64,000 bases of DNA from JBBRBB01 sp963830175 (GTDB taxonomy: Bacteria > Bacteroidota > Bacteroidia > Chitinophagales > Chitinophagaceae): assembly GCA_963830175.1 (NCBI GenBank), contig CAWHKV010000009.1:310001-374000 (forward strand). Reading direction: 5' to 3'. The translations under genes and the position numbers were made by a program. The notes beneath the pieces were generated by a model. The model had not been told where the DNA came from and did no database searches. It saw nothing but the letters and a program-made list of their open reading frames with translations. Numbering within the stretch: position 1 is the first letter of the stretch; every line of letters starts with the position of its first letter. Below are positions 26,951 to 35,087 of this stretch, piece after piece.

Positions 26951-28141
26951 TTGATTAATAAAACACCAAAAATTAAGACCGATGAAAAGGCTGTGCTTGT
27001 GGGCGTAATTACCGACGGGCAAACTACTGAACAGGCACAGGAACATTTGGAAGAGTTAGCCTTTCTTGCGGAAACTGCAGGAGCCACAGCTATAAATAAA
27101 TTTACACAGCGGCTCGATCATCCCGATAGTAAAACCTTTGTTGGTAAAGGCAAGCTTGAAGAAATAAAAGCATATACAATTGCCAAAGAAATAGACATTG
27201 TAATATTTGATGATGAGTTAAGTGGCGCGCAGATCGCGAATATTGAAAAAGCCATCGGTGTAAAGACTATCGACAGGGCCGATCTAATACTCGACATATT
27301 TGCCAGCCGTGCAAGAACAGCACAGGCAAAAACGCAGGTAGAGCTGGCACAATACCAGCATTTTCTTCCGCGGTTACGTGGATTGTGGTCTCACCTTGAA
27401 AGGTTGGGAGGTGGTATCGGAACACGTGGTCCCGGTGAAACAGAAATTGAAACTGACCGTCGTATTGTGCGGGATAAGATTACCCTGCTTCGAAAAAAAC
27501 TAAAGGAAATAGATAAGCAATCCTTCACCCAGCGCAAAGAACGGGGAGAACTGATTCGTGTTTCCCTGGTTGGTTATACCAATGCAGGCAAAAGCACCCT
27601 CATGAACCTGCTAAGCAAGAGCGATGTGTTCGCCGAGAATAAATTATTTGCCACCCTCGACACCACCACACGCAAAGTGGTGTGGGAGCAAACGCCTTTT
27701 TTGCTTAGCGACACCGTAGGTTTCATCCGCAAATTGCCGCACCATTTAATAGAAAGTTTTAAGAGTACTCTTGATGAAGTGCGTGAAGCTGATATTTTGC
27801 TTCACGTGGTAGATATCTCTCATCCCGAGCACGAAGAACATATAGGTGTCGTAAACAAAACCCTGCAGGAACTTAAGGCCTTTGACAAACCTATTATTCT
27901 TGTATTGAACAAAATAGATCAATACGAAGAACGGTATTTCGATGACTGGCTCGAGGTGGAGGTAAAACAAGACCTGCTGCGCGACCTAGATGAAAAGTGG
28001 CAGCACCATTCAGAAAATAATGCCGTTTTTATCTCCGCTACAAAAGCTCAAAACCTAGATAAATTGCGGGAAGTACTAATACAAAAAGTGCGGGAAATGT
28101 ATAAAGTGCGTTACCCATACAGAACTGAATATTTATATTAA
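26951..28141 (+). CDS. hflX: Ribosome-associated GTPase HflX
   Basis: A GTPase that binds the large ribosomal subunit and rescues or splits stalled ribosomes. Length 396 aa is typical. It has an N-terminal HflX domain (about 15-200) with KTFVGKGKLEEIK and the glycine-rich LGGGIGTRGPGETEIE. The G domain has G1 GYTNAGKS at 208-215, G3 DTVG at 254-257 and G4 NKID at 320-323. The start is TTG at 26951, since no ATG precedes the conserved region. tRNA-Asn follows on the same strand but has its own promoter. Confidence 0.95.
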   Translation: MINKTPKIKTDEKAVLVGVITDGQTTEQAQEHLEELAFLAETAGATAINKFTQRLDHPDSKTFVGKGKLEEIKAYTIAKEIDIVIFDDELSGAQIANIEKAIGVKTIDRADLILDIFASRARTAQAKTQVELAQYQHFLPRLRGLWSHLERLGGGIGTRGPGETEIETDRRIVRDKITLLRKKLKEIDKQSFTQRKERGELIRVSLVGYTNAGKSTLMNLLSKSDVFAENKLFATLDTTTRKVVWEQTPFLLSDTVGFIRKLPHHLIESFKSTLDEVREADILLHVVDISHPEHEEHIGVVNKTLQELKAFDKPIILVLNKIDQYEERYFDDWLEVEVKQDLLRDLDEKWQHHSENNAVFISATKAQNLDKLREVLIQKVREMYKVRYPYRTEYLY

Positions 28142-28170
28142 TACCGGCCTCTGATTTTACATGGCATCCT

Positions 28171-28182
28171 CGTTGCGTCGCA
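28171..28182. repeat. 12-base repeat CGTTGCGTCGCA, copy 1
   Basis: Identical to 47963-47974. Both copies are intergenic. This copy lies between hflX and tRNA-Asn and has no -7 element behind it. Confidence 0.45.
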
Positions 28183-28301
28183 ATCACTTCATCATCAAAT
28201 TAATAAGCAGCTGATTTAATTGCCGCGTTTGAATTAGATTATGATAATAATAAAAAATTAAACTTTTTAATCTCAGCAGCCTTCCTTTTTCAAAAAACTA
28301 T

Positions 28302-28309
28302 TACTTTTG
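28302..28309 (+). promoter_or_regulatory. -7 element of the tRNA-Asn promoter
   Basis: TACTTTTG matches TAnnTTTG exactly, 39 bases before the tRNA. The -33 element is not clear. Confidence 0.4.
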
Positions 28310-28348
28310 CAATCCCTGAAAATCAGGAAAACGGTTAATAACACAAAT

Positions 28349-28422
28349 TCCTCAGTAGCTCAGTTGGTTAGAGCATCTGACTGTTAATCAGAGGGTCACT
28401 GGTTCAAGTCCAGTCTGAGGAG
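28349..28422 (+). tRNA. tRNA-Asn (anticodon GTT)
   Basis: A full cloverleaf of 74 bases. The acceptor stem pairs TCCTCAG (28349-28355) with CTGAGGA (28415-28421), with discriminator G. The anticodon stem TCTGA/TCAGA holds the loop CTGTTAA with GTT at 28383-28385. The T arm contains GGTTCAAGTCC. CCA is not encoded. Confidence 0.97.
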
Positions 28423-28424
28423 CT

Positions 28425-28452
28425 AACCCCGCACATGCGGGGTTTTTGTTTT
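28425..28452 (+). terminator. Intrinsic terminator after tRNA-Asn
   Basis: AACCCCGC (28425-28432) pairs with GCGGGGTT (28437-28444) over loop ACAT, followed by TTTTTGTTTTT-like sequence. Confidence 0.92.
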
Positions 28453-28496
28453 TAAGGCGTTTGATCTTGAAAGTGTTGAACAACAAAAAGACTTTT

Positions 28497-30026
28497 TCAT
28501 TCTACCACCAATTTCCCATCTTTCTTGTAATTGTTCCCTTGTAAAGTAATTATGTATAGCCCTGGCTTTAGTCCTAACGTTTTTAATGTTTGAATGTGTG
28601 TTCCTGCAGACCGTTCTCCCGTTTTAAATGATTGGACCGTTTTTCCATTTTCTGTAATTACACTAATGACCATATCAGATGGTTCAGACAAAGCATATTT
28701 TATGTTTGTGTAATTAATTGCAGGGTTTGGATAAATGTTCAAATCATATTCTTTTAAAGCATAAGATATATTTGAGGGTTTTATTAAGGATTTACCCCGG
28801 TAAATATCCAACCCGAAAAGGCTTCCTATAATTATATCAGCAACACCATCGCCATCCAGGTCCCCGGTGTAATCGGGTATTGCTTCAATCTTATAATTAA
28901 CCTTCTTATTAAAAACACCAGGCGTTATGTGTGCATCATTAAATCTCCTGGTGAACAATTCTACCTGATTTAAACCCGCATTCAGAGAAATAATATCATC
29001 CTTCCCATCGCCATTCATATCCTGCATTACTATGTTATTATTATAGTTGCTATATATATGCAGATTATCCGGCTGAATGATAAAGCTTTTAAAATTGCCT
29101 GAAATTGATGTGTTGTAAATAATTACCGGTATCTCACTGCCCTGCCGGCTGAGTAGAACATCTGGTTTGCCATCGTTATTTACATCTGCAATGCTTACAG
29201 AATTAGGTTTAAAATCTAACTTAAAATCAATGCGCTGAAAAACAGGGGTTAAACTTTCCTTTTTACTATAATTCACTAATACGCTTATAAAAGTGCTGTC
29301 TGGGTTAGATGTAACAATATCTGGGCTCCCATCATCATTCATATCGCCTACTAAAATTGAAGTTGGGTTCTGACTAAGGAGAAAATGAACCGGCGCTCCA
29401 AAAATGGTTTTTAAAGCACTGCCTTTTGTATATGTATTTGTATAAATTGAAATAAATCCTTCTGTATTCAGCACAGTAATATCAGGCATTCCATCTCCAT
29501 TAAAATCACTCACTTGAACCATGTTATCACCTATCAATAATGGAAAACAATTAAAAAAAGGCTGGGTTTTAGAATCATTTTTTACTTGTATTGCTGACAA
29601 TTTAAGTTTGCCCGGGTTGCTTTCGTTATGAAAAATAGTTAAGGCGTTTTTACCATTAATGGTATCTGAATAACCACGGTTTATAACAATAATATCCGGT
29701 TTGCCATCGAGATCCATATCTTCAATAGCAACAATGTTTATGGTGTTTTCGGTTTGAAAGATGAGGGGTTTTGCGAAAGCGCCGGTATCTATCTTTCCTG
29801 GTGTTGATGTATTTTGAAAAACCAATAATGCATGTAAAGAAGGGCTGGTTGCAATAATTTCTGCCTTCCCATCACTATCTAAATCAGCTACAAATAAATC
29901 TGCAATGGAGGTATCAGGGGCAAAACGAATAGCGGGGCCCATGGTCAAATTTTGTGCATGAACACTTAAATGAATTAGACTAAAAGCCAACACCATTAAC
30001 CTTGCCTTTATTGCGGAATGTACCAT
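28497..30026 (-). CDS. Secreted FG-GAP/VCBS-repeat protein with T9SS type A sorting domain
   Basis: A 509-aa exported protein. A signal peptide (about 1-24) is followed by at least seven FG-GAP/VCBS repeats with calcium-binding DxDxDG loops, such as DLDSDGKAEI, DMDLDGKPDI, DFNGDGMPDI and DLDGDGVADI, which should form a beta-propeller. The last 80 residues are a T9SS type A sorting domain starting DLNIYPNPAINYTNIKY and ending KKDGKLVVE. It would be moved across the outer membrane and held at the surface. Its ligand is unknown. The rhamnosidase gene lies 41 bases upstream on the same strand. Confidence 0.9.
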   Translation of the reverse strand: MVHSAIKARLMVLAFSLIHLSVHAQNLTMGPAIRFAPDTSIADLFVADLDSDGKAEIIATSPSLHALLVFQNTSTPGKIDTGAFAKPLIFQTENTINIVAIEDMDLDGKPDIIVINRGYSDTINGKNALTIFHNESNPGKLKLSAIQVKNDSKTQPFFNCFPLLIGDNMVQVSDFNGDGMPDITVLNTEGFISIYTNTYTKGSALKTIFGAPVHFLLSQNPTSILVGDMNDDGSPDIVTSNPDSTFISVLVNYSKKESLTPVFQRIDFKLDFKPNSVSIADVNNDGKPDVLLSRQGSEIPVIIYNTSISGNFKSFIIQPDNLHIYSNYNNNIVMQDMNGDGKDDIISLNAGLNQVELFTRRFNDAHITPGVFNKKVNYKIEAIPDYTGDLDGDGVADIIIGSLFGLDIYRGKSLIKPSNISYALKEYDLNIYPNPAINYTNIKYALSEPSDMVISVITENGKTVQSFKTGERSAGTHIQTLKTLGLKPGLYIITLQGNNYKKDGKLVVE

Positions 30027-30067
30027 TGCATATAATACAAATTGTTTTTAAACACTTACTTAAACCA

Positions 30068-32452
30068 TTATATCACGAATAAATTTTCTCCGGCATGCAG
30101 GCTATAAGTATTGCCTTTCCAAACGAAAGTGCCGGAAGTGCCTTCAGGTAGTAAAATGCCTATTTTCCATTTTTTGTTTTTTAATACATAACCCACAGAC
30201 ACTTTACCATTGGGGTGCGGGATGGAACCACTCACATTTACCAGGTTGCCTAAATGCGGGGCTATTTTAATTTTAGTGAAACCTGGTGCATCACTATCTA
30301 CACCTAGCACTGTTCTAAAAAATTCAATGTTAGGGCTTGATCCCCAGCCATGGCAATCAGAACGTGTGGTTGCCAAATCAGCATCCTCAGCCCAGGTTGA
30401 AAGTCCCCATTCCATATTTTTGCGCCAAACGCCTAGCCAGTTCATATAATCTTCGCCAAGGCCCGCTTTTACAAGCGCGTGGTTAAGATAATATTTAAAA
30501 TAGATATTGCATTGTACCAGGTTATTGCTGTCTGCTATCAGTCTTTCACCGAAAGCCAGCATCTCGCTGTCGCTAACCATGCCGGTTAATAAAGCCAGTG
30601 CGTTGGTATGCTGCGAAAAGGCATTTTTTTCTTTCGTGTCTGCATACAATTTTTTGCCGCCGTCCCAATATTTATTTTGAATGGTTTGTTTAAGCTGAAT
30701 TGCTTTCTGACTGAATAAAGTGGCAGATTCCACCGAGCCAAATGCGCTTTCCATTTTTTCCGCCTGCTGATAGGCCTCGAGTAATTGCAGGTCAATAACA
30801 GCCGATGTTCCATCATTGCCCTGTGGGGGAATACCAAAAAACCAGTTGTTCCCTTTTGTATTAGGTTTTGACCAATCAACATAATTCCAGTATGGGGGCC
30901 GCACAACCGATCCGTCTTTTCCCTGGTATTTGCTGAAAAAATGTAAGATCGCCCTTACTCCCGGCAATTTTTCTTGTAAGAAATCCGGGTCATTGCAGTA
31001 CATGAAATAATCGTAAAGCATACCAATATATAGTAAGGAGAAAGTTGGAATTACCTGGTTACCACGGGTTGGGGCAACACTAAGTGTAACACCTTCAGCT
31101 AAACGAACCTGGTCTATTTGGTTTAAGGCATTTCGCGCTAACCGGTCATCGCCACTTTCAAAATATGATACCATAGCCTGTACTCGCGTATCAGCGATAT
31201 ATTGCAACTGCTCATAGTACGGGCAGTCCATATAGGTTTCATAGGCATTTAGCCTTGCAGTACGCCAGCCAATTTCCCGTATTTTTTCTATTTCAGTATT
31301 ATCGGTGTTCAGCACTGCGTTTTGCTTGAATGGATAAGCTGTATAAGTGCCATACAGGCTGTCTATAACTAAAGGTGCACCTTTGGTTTGTATCGTTACC
31401 TGCAAATACCGGTACGTACGAAAGTTAAAAGGTGTAAAAGATTGACCCGCCTCGCCACTCGATGTAATTTTATCTGTCAACCCCCTGAATTCAAGCCCCT
31501 CAACACTATCCCTGTTGGCTTTTTTAGTAAAGTTGCTACCCGGCACAAAAAGAGCCTCGGCATAACTCAATGATATTTCTGCATCTTTTCCACCACTGAA
31601 TTTTATGGTGGGAAAAGCATTGGTTTCAAATGTTTGATCGAGCAAAAGGGTAACCTTCTTACCTGCATGAATAGTTACAGGCAGTAATTTTTTTTGATTG
31701 GATGCGGGAAGCTGGATGCCTGATACTTTACGGACAACAGTGATGGGTTGATGGGTAAGTTCTCGTTGCGGCAATAATGATGGCACCAGCATATAACTGG
31801 ATGCCTGAAGGGAGCCTTTAAGTTGACCGGGGGCAAGATTTGTCGCTGCGGGCCATTTAGTATCATCGAACCCTGCTTCATTCCAACCGCGATCTGGCGC
31901 TTTCGCCATATCAACATTCTCGCCATTGACCGCTACAAAATACCCCCACGCAGAAGTAATAGATTTGTCCTGTATACATTTCCAGCTGTTATTGGTATTC
32001 AGCACTTCTTCCGTTGCACTATTGCCTTGCAAAATAAACCCTGTGCGAATGGTATGCTGCCATACTGGGCGGTTATGAGCCTCGTTCCAAACCATAGCTG
32101 CAACACTATTCTTGCCCGCCGTAAGGTATTTGGCAATATCAATAGTTTCATAATTCCAGTTAAACTGGTCGCCACGCACAGGCCCTACTGAAACCAGGGT
32201 TCCATTAATAAAGAGTTTATAATGATTATCTGCCGAAACGTGTATATAAAATTTAGATGGTTTACTGCCCAGGTTAATGGTTTTGTGAAAACAAAAAACT
32301 CCATAATAATCACCCGCATCAAATAATGCATTCAGCCCGATCCACTGGGCATTCCATGGCTTTGAAGAACGAAGGGTGTCTTGCGATTGTCCCTTTATAT
32401 GGGTAGTAAAAAATATAAAGCAAAGGGCTAAGAAAGCATAAACGGTTTTCAT
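30068..32452 (-). CDS. Alpha-L-rhamnosidase-like glycoside hydrolase (GH78)
   Basis: A 794-aa secreted enzyme of the GH78 type that removes alpha-L-rhamnose from glycans. Signal peptide at 1-21. The N-terminal beta-sandwich domains include AQWIGL and the lectin-like YKLFINGTLVSVGPVRGD. The (alpha/alpha)6 catalytic barrel has the family motif DCPYYEQLQYIADTRVQ at 409-425, and a C-terminal beta domain follows. No SusC/SusD pair is next to it, so this is not a classic utilisation locus. It could act on plant glycans or on self-made rhamnose polymers. Confidence 0.88.
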   Translation of the reverse strand: MKTVYAFLALCFIFFTTHIKGQSQDTLRSSKPWNAQWIGLNALFDAGDYYGVFCFHKTINLGSKPSKFYIHVSADNHYKLFINGTLVSVGPVRGDQFNWNYETIDIAKYLTAGKNSVAAMVWNEAHNRPVWQHTIRTGFILQGNSATEEVLNTNNSWKCIQDKSITSAWGYFVAVNGENVDMAKAPDRGWNEAGFDDTKWPAATNLAPGQLKGSLQASSYMLVPSLLPQRELTHQPITVVRKVSGIQLPASNQKKLLPVTIHAGKKVTLLLDQTFETNAFPTIKFSGGKDAEISLSYAEALFVPGSNFTKKANRDSVEGLEFRGLTDKITSSGEAGQSFTPFNFRTYRYLQVTIQTKGAPLVIDSLYGTYTAYPFKQNAVLNTDNTEIEKIREIGWRTARLNAYETYMDCPYYEQLQYIADTRVQAMVSYFESGDDRLARNALNQIDQVRLAEGVTLSVAPTRGNQVIPTFSLLYIGMLYDYFMYCNDPDFLQEKLPGVRAILHFFSKYQGKDGSVVRPPYWNYVDWSKPNTKGNNWFFGIPPQGNDGTSAVIDLQLLEAYQQAEKMESAFGSVESATLFSQKAIQLKQTIQNKYWDGGKKLYADTKEKNAFSQHTNALALLTGMVSDSEMLAFGERLIADSNNLVQCNIYFKYYLNHALVKAGLGEDYMNWLGVWRKNMEWGLSTWAEDADLATTRSDCHGWGSSPNIEFFRTVLGVDSDAPGFTKIKIAPHLGNLVNVSGSIPHPNGKVSVGYVLKNKKWKIGILLPEGTSGTFVWKGNTYSLHAGENLFVI

Positions 32453-32615
32453 TATAAGTTATGTACCCTTATCGGCATAATACCCTAATTTCTGGCCAAG
32501 CACTAAACTTGTAAAGGCATTCCCCTTCAGGCAGCATTACTTACAGTTTTAGTAATTCAAATACAAGGCGGGTGTTTTAAAAGAAATTATATTTTTACCC
32601 GGATTAAAGCCATCA

Positions 32616-34058
32616 ATGAACCAGATCATTCAGCATATCGGGAATTTGTTTTCAAACTACAAAGGCAAACAACCAGACCGTATGGAAAAATTGCCGCAGA
32701 GTGGCAGTGACCGCCAGTATTTCCGGGTATATGATGGAAATGATACTTTCATTGCGACATTCAATCCAAATATAAAAGAAAATAAGACCTTCTTTTATTT
32801 TAGCAACCATTTTAAAAATGCAGGCTTGCCTGTACCTGAAGTAATAGCCATTAGCGATGAAGGCGATGCGTATATTCAACAGGATTTGGGCACAAACTCT
32901 TTGATGGATGCTTTTATGAACAGAAAGGATGAACCTTTATTCGAGCTGTTCAAAAAAAGTTTAATTCAGCTGGCGCGTATTCAAATATTGGGGCATCAGG
33001 GGCTTGATTATAACCAGTGTCTTACCGCCAAAGAGTTCGGCCGTCAGGCAATTTTAACCGACCTGCTGTACTTTAAATATTACTTTCTTGACACCTTAAA
33101 ATTACCTTATGACAAGCAGGCATTGTTAGACGATTTCGAAGCGCTGGCTACTTATTTGGATAAGACAGAATACAAATTCTTTATGTTCCGGGACTTTCAA
33201 AGCCGGAACATAATGGTTAAGGATGAGGAAGTGTATTTTATAGATTACCAGGGAGGCATGCAGGGTGCTTTGCAATATGATGTTGCTTCGTTGTTGTGGC
33301 AGGCAAAAGCTGATCTGAGCGACGAATGGAAAAACAGGCTGCTAGAGTTTTACATGGATGTGCTGGATGACATTTTAAATAAGCCCATAGACCGGGTTAT
33401 ATTTACCAGCCAGTATTATGGTTATGTATTGATAAGGTTGTTGCAGGTTTTAGGCGCTTATGGTTTCCGTGGTTTGTTTGAACGGAAGGCACATTTTCTA
33501 TCCAGCATTCCCCTGGCATTAAAAAATTTAAAATGGTTTATAGAAAACCAACGCTCAGGGCTCATTTTGCCTGAATTTGATAAGGTGCTTACCTGGGTGG
33601 TGGCAGACGAAACCATTAAAAAATTCGAACCTGTGCAGGCTACCGAAAACACGCCATTACTTGTAACCATTAAAAGTTTTTCATATAAGCATGGCATACC
33701 CGAAGATCCAAGCGGAAACGGGGGAGGTTTTGTCTTTGATTGCAGGGGTATATTAAACCCCGGCAGGTACACAGATTATAAAACGATATCCGGAATAGAT
33801 AGAAAGGTGCAGGATTTTCTAGATCAGCAAACACAGATGTCGGCATTTTTAAATGGTGTTTACAGTGTGGTTGACATTTCGGTTGAAAATTATATAGAAC
33901 GGAAATTTGACAGCCTGCAAATTAATTTTGGCTGTACCGGCGGGCAGCACCGCAGCGTATATGCCGCTGAACAAACCGCAAGGCACCTGAAAAATAAATA
34001 CAACGTAAATGTTGAGCTGGTGCATACGAATTGCAACAACTGGGTAAAAACACTATAA
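32616..34058 (+). CDS. AmgK-like sugar kinase fused to a RapZ C-terminal domain
   Basis: A 480-aa two-domain protein. Residues about 1-330 are an aminoglycoside-phosphotransferase-type kinase with FRDFQSRNIM (D193, N198) and the metal site IDYQGG (D210). Residues about 348-480 are a RapZ C-terminal domain with INFGCTGGQHRSVYAAEQTA (437-456), the part that senses glucosamine-6-phosphate in E. coli RapZ. The murU-like gene 22 bases downstream points to AmgK function: anomeric phosphorylation of MurNAc in peptidoglycan recycling. The RapZ P-loop domain is absent. Substrate and sensing role are inferred. Confidence 0.8.
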   Translation: MNQIIQHIGNLFSNYKGKQPDRMEKLPQSGSDRQYFRVYDGNDTFIATFNPNIKENKTFFYFSNHFKNAGLPVPEVIAISDEGDAYIQQDLGTNSLMDAFMNRKDEPLFELFKKSLIQLARIQILGHQGLDYNQCLTAKEFGRQAILTDLLYFKYYFLDTLKLPYDKQALLDDFEALATYLDKTEYKFFMFRDFQSRNIMVKDEEVYFIDYQGGMQGALQYDVASLLWQAKADLSDEWKNRLLEFYMDVLDDILNKPIDRVIFTSQYYGYVLIRLLQVLGAYGFRGLFERKAHFLSSIPLALKNLKWFIENQRSGLILPEFDKVLTWVVADETIKKFEPVQATENTPLLVTIKSFSYKHGIPEDPSGNGGGFVFDCRGILNPGRYTDYKTISGIDRKVQDFLDQQTQMSAFLNGVYSVVDISVENYIERKFDSLQINFGCTGGQHRSVYAAEQTARHLKNKYNVNVELVHTNCNNWVKTL

Positions 34059-34080
34059 CAACCAAAACGATTTTAAGTAC

Positions 34081-34833
34081 ATGAAGGCAATGATTCTTGC
34101 AGCGGGTTTAGGCACACGGCTTAAACCATGGACAGATAGCTACCCAAAAGCCCTGGCAGAGGTGAAGGGGAAAAGCCTGCTTCAAAGAAATATCGAGTAT
34201 CTCTCAGGTTTTGGAATAATAGATGTAATCGTAAATGTGCACCACTTCGCCGAACAGGTTATTAATGCCGTTCAGGAAAATAATGGATGGGGAAGTAATG
34301 TAGTTATTTCAGATGAAAGCAACGAGGTACTTGAAACTGGCGGAGGTCTTAAAAAAGCTGCCTGGTTTTTTGAAGGTGAAAATGATTTTGTAATGATGAA
34401 TGCCGATGTACTTACAAACCTCGACCTGCAGAAGATGATAAATGTTCACCAGTCAGGAAAAGCATTGGCCACCCTGGCAACCCGCCAGAGGCAAACAAGC
34501 CGTTACCTGGTATTTGATGATGCAAACAGGTTGTGTGGATGGAAAAATATTAAGACAGGTGAAATAAGACCTAAGCCCCAGTTTCTTGGGGTTGCTTCAA
34601 AAAATGTAAGCCTAAGGGCTTTCAGCGGTATTCAAATATTGTCTACCACGATTCTTCCACTAATAAGCCAGCAGGGTAAATTTTCTATGATAGATGTGTA
34701 CTTGAGTTTGTGCGGCGATCACCTGGTTCAATCATTCGATCATTCATCCGGTTCTTTTATTGATGTAGGCAAACCCGAATCGCTGGTGCAGGCACAGGAT
34801 TTTTTTAGAAATAACACAGCCTCTGCAGGTTAG
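34081..34833 (+). CDS. murU: MurU-like sugar-1-phosphate nucleotidyltransferase
   Basis: A 250-aa nucleotidyltransferase. The signature MILAAGLGTRLKPWTD with PKALAEVKGKSLLQ sits at the start, followed by FVMMNADVLTNLDL (metal-binding Asp) and GGGLKKAAWFF. Next to the AmgK-like kinase it would turn MurNAc-1-phosphate plus UTP into UDP-MurNAc, bypassing de novo synthesis and fosfomycin-sensitive MurA. By sequence alone another hexose-1-phosphate is possible. It is cotranscribed with the kinase gene. Confidence 0.75.
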   Translation: MKAMILAAGLGTRLKPWTDSYPKALAEVKGKSLLQRNIEYLSGFGIIDVIVNVHHFAEQVINAVQENNGWGSNVVISDESNEVLETGGGLKKAAWFFEGENDFVMMNADVLTNLDLQKMINVHQSGKALATLATRQRQTSRYLVFDDANRLCGWKNIKTGEIRPKPQFLGVASKNVSLRAFSGIQILSTTILPLISQQGKFSMIDVYLSLCGDHLVQSFDHSSGSFIDVGKPESLVQAQDFFRNNTASAG

Positions 34834-34895
34834 AACAGGTGGATGTATAATCATTTTTAACCTGTGTAAATGTTCCCTGCGCCAACTAAAAAATA

Positions 34896-34903
34896 TATAT
34901 TTG
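34896..34903 (+). promoter_or_regulatory. Candidate -7 element ahead of the polysaccharide locus
   Basis: TATATTTG is an exact TAnnTTTG match 184 bases before the first polysaccharide gene. The -33 box is poor. Transcription would begin near 34910 and meet a terminator-like hairpin about 90 bases later. Confidence 0.35.
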
Positions 34904-34966
34904 CTCCTGCTTCTTTACCTGTAAAGAATTATAGCGGAGATCAATCCTTTAATGCAAAAAAATATT

Positions 34967-35000
34967 AAGTATCAGTAATTAACAACTGGTACTTTTTTTT
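34967..35000 (+). terminator. Terminator or attenuator hairpin in the polysaccharide-locus leader
   Basis: AAGTATCAGT (34967-34976) pairs with ACTGGTACTT (34985-34994), one wobble, over an 8-base loop and runs into eight T (34993-35000). It is 88 bases before the wza-like ATG. It either ends the murU transcript or attenuates the polysaccharide operon. Confidence 0.75.
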
Positions 35001-35087
35001 AGGATGTGACCGACTTGGCGGAGCATTGCCATTATACTTTAACTTGCAATTTCGTTGTAACAAACTCACAACAAAGCACCAGCATTC

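Noticed and set aside
28349..28422. tRNA-Asn as an integration site for an island
   Set aside because: No integrase and no repeated tRNA 3' end nearby; the neighbours look chromosomal.
30068..32452. Polysaccharide utilisation locus around the rhamnosidase
   Set aside because: No SusC/SusD pair or matching regulator in the flanks.
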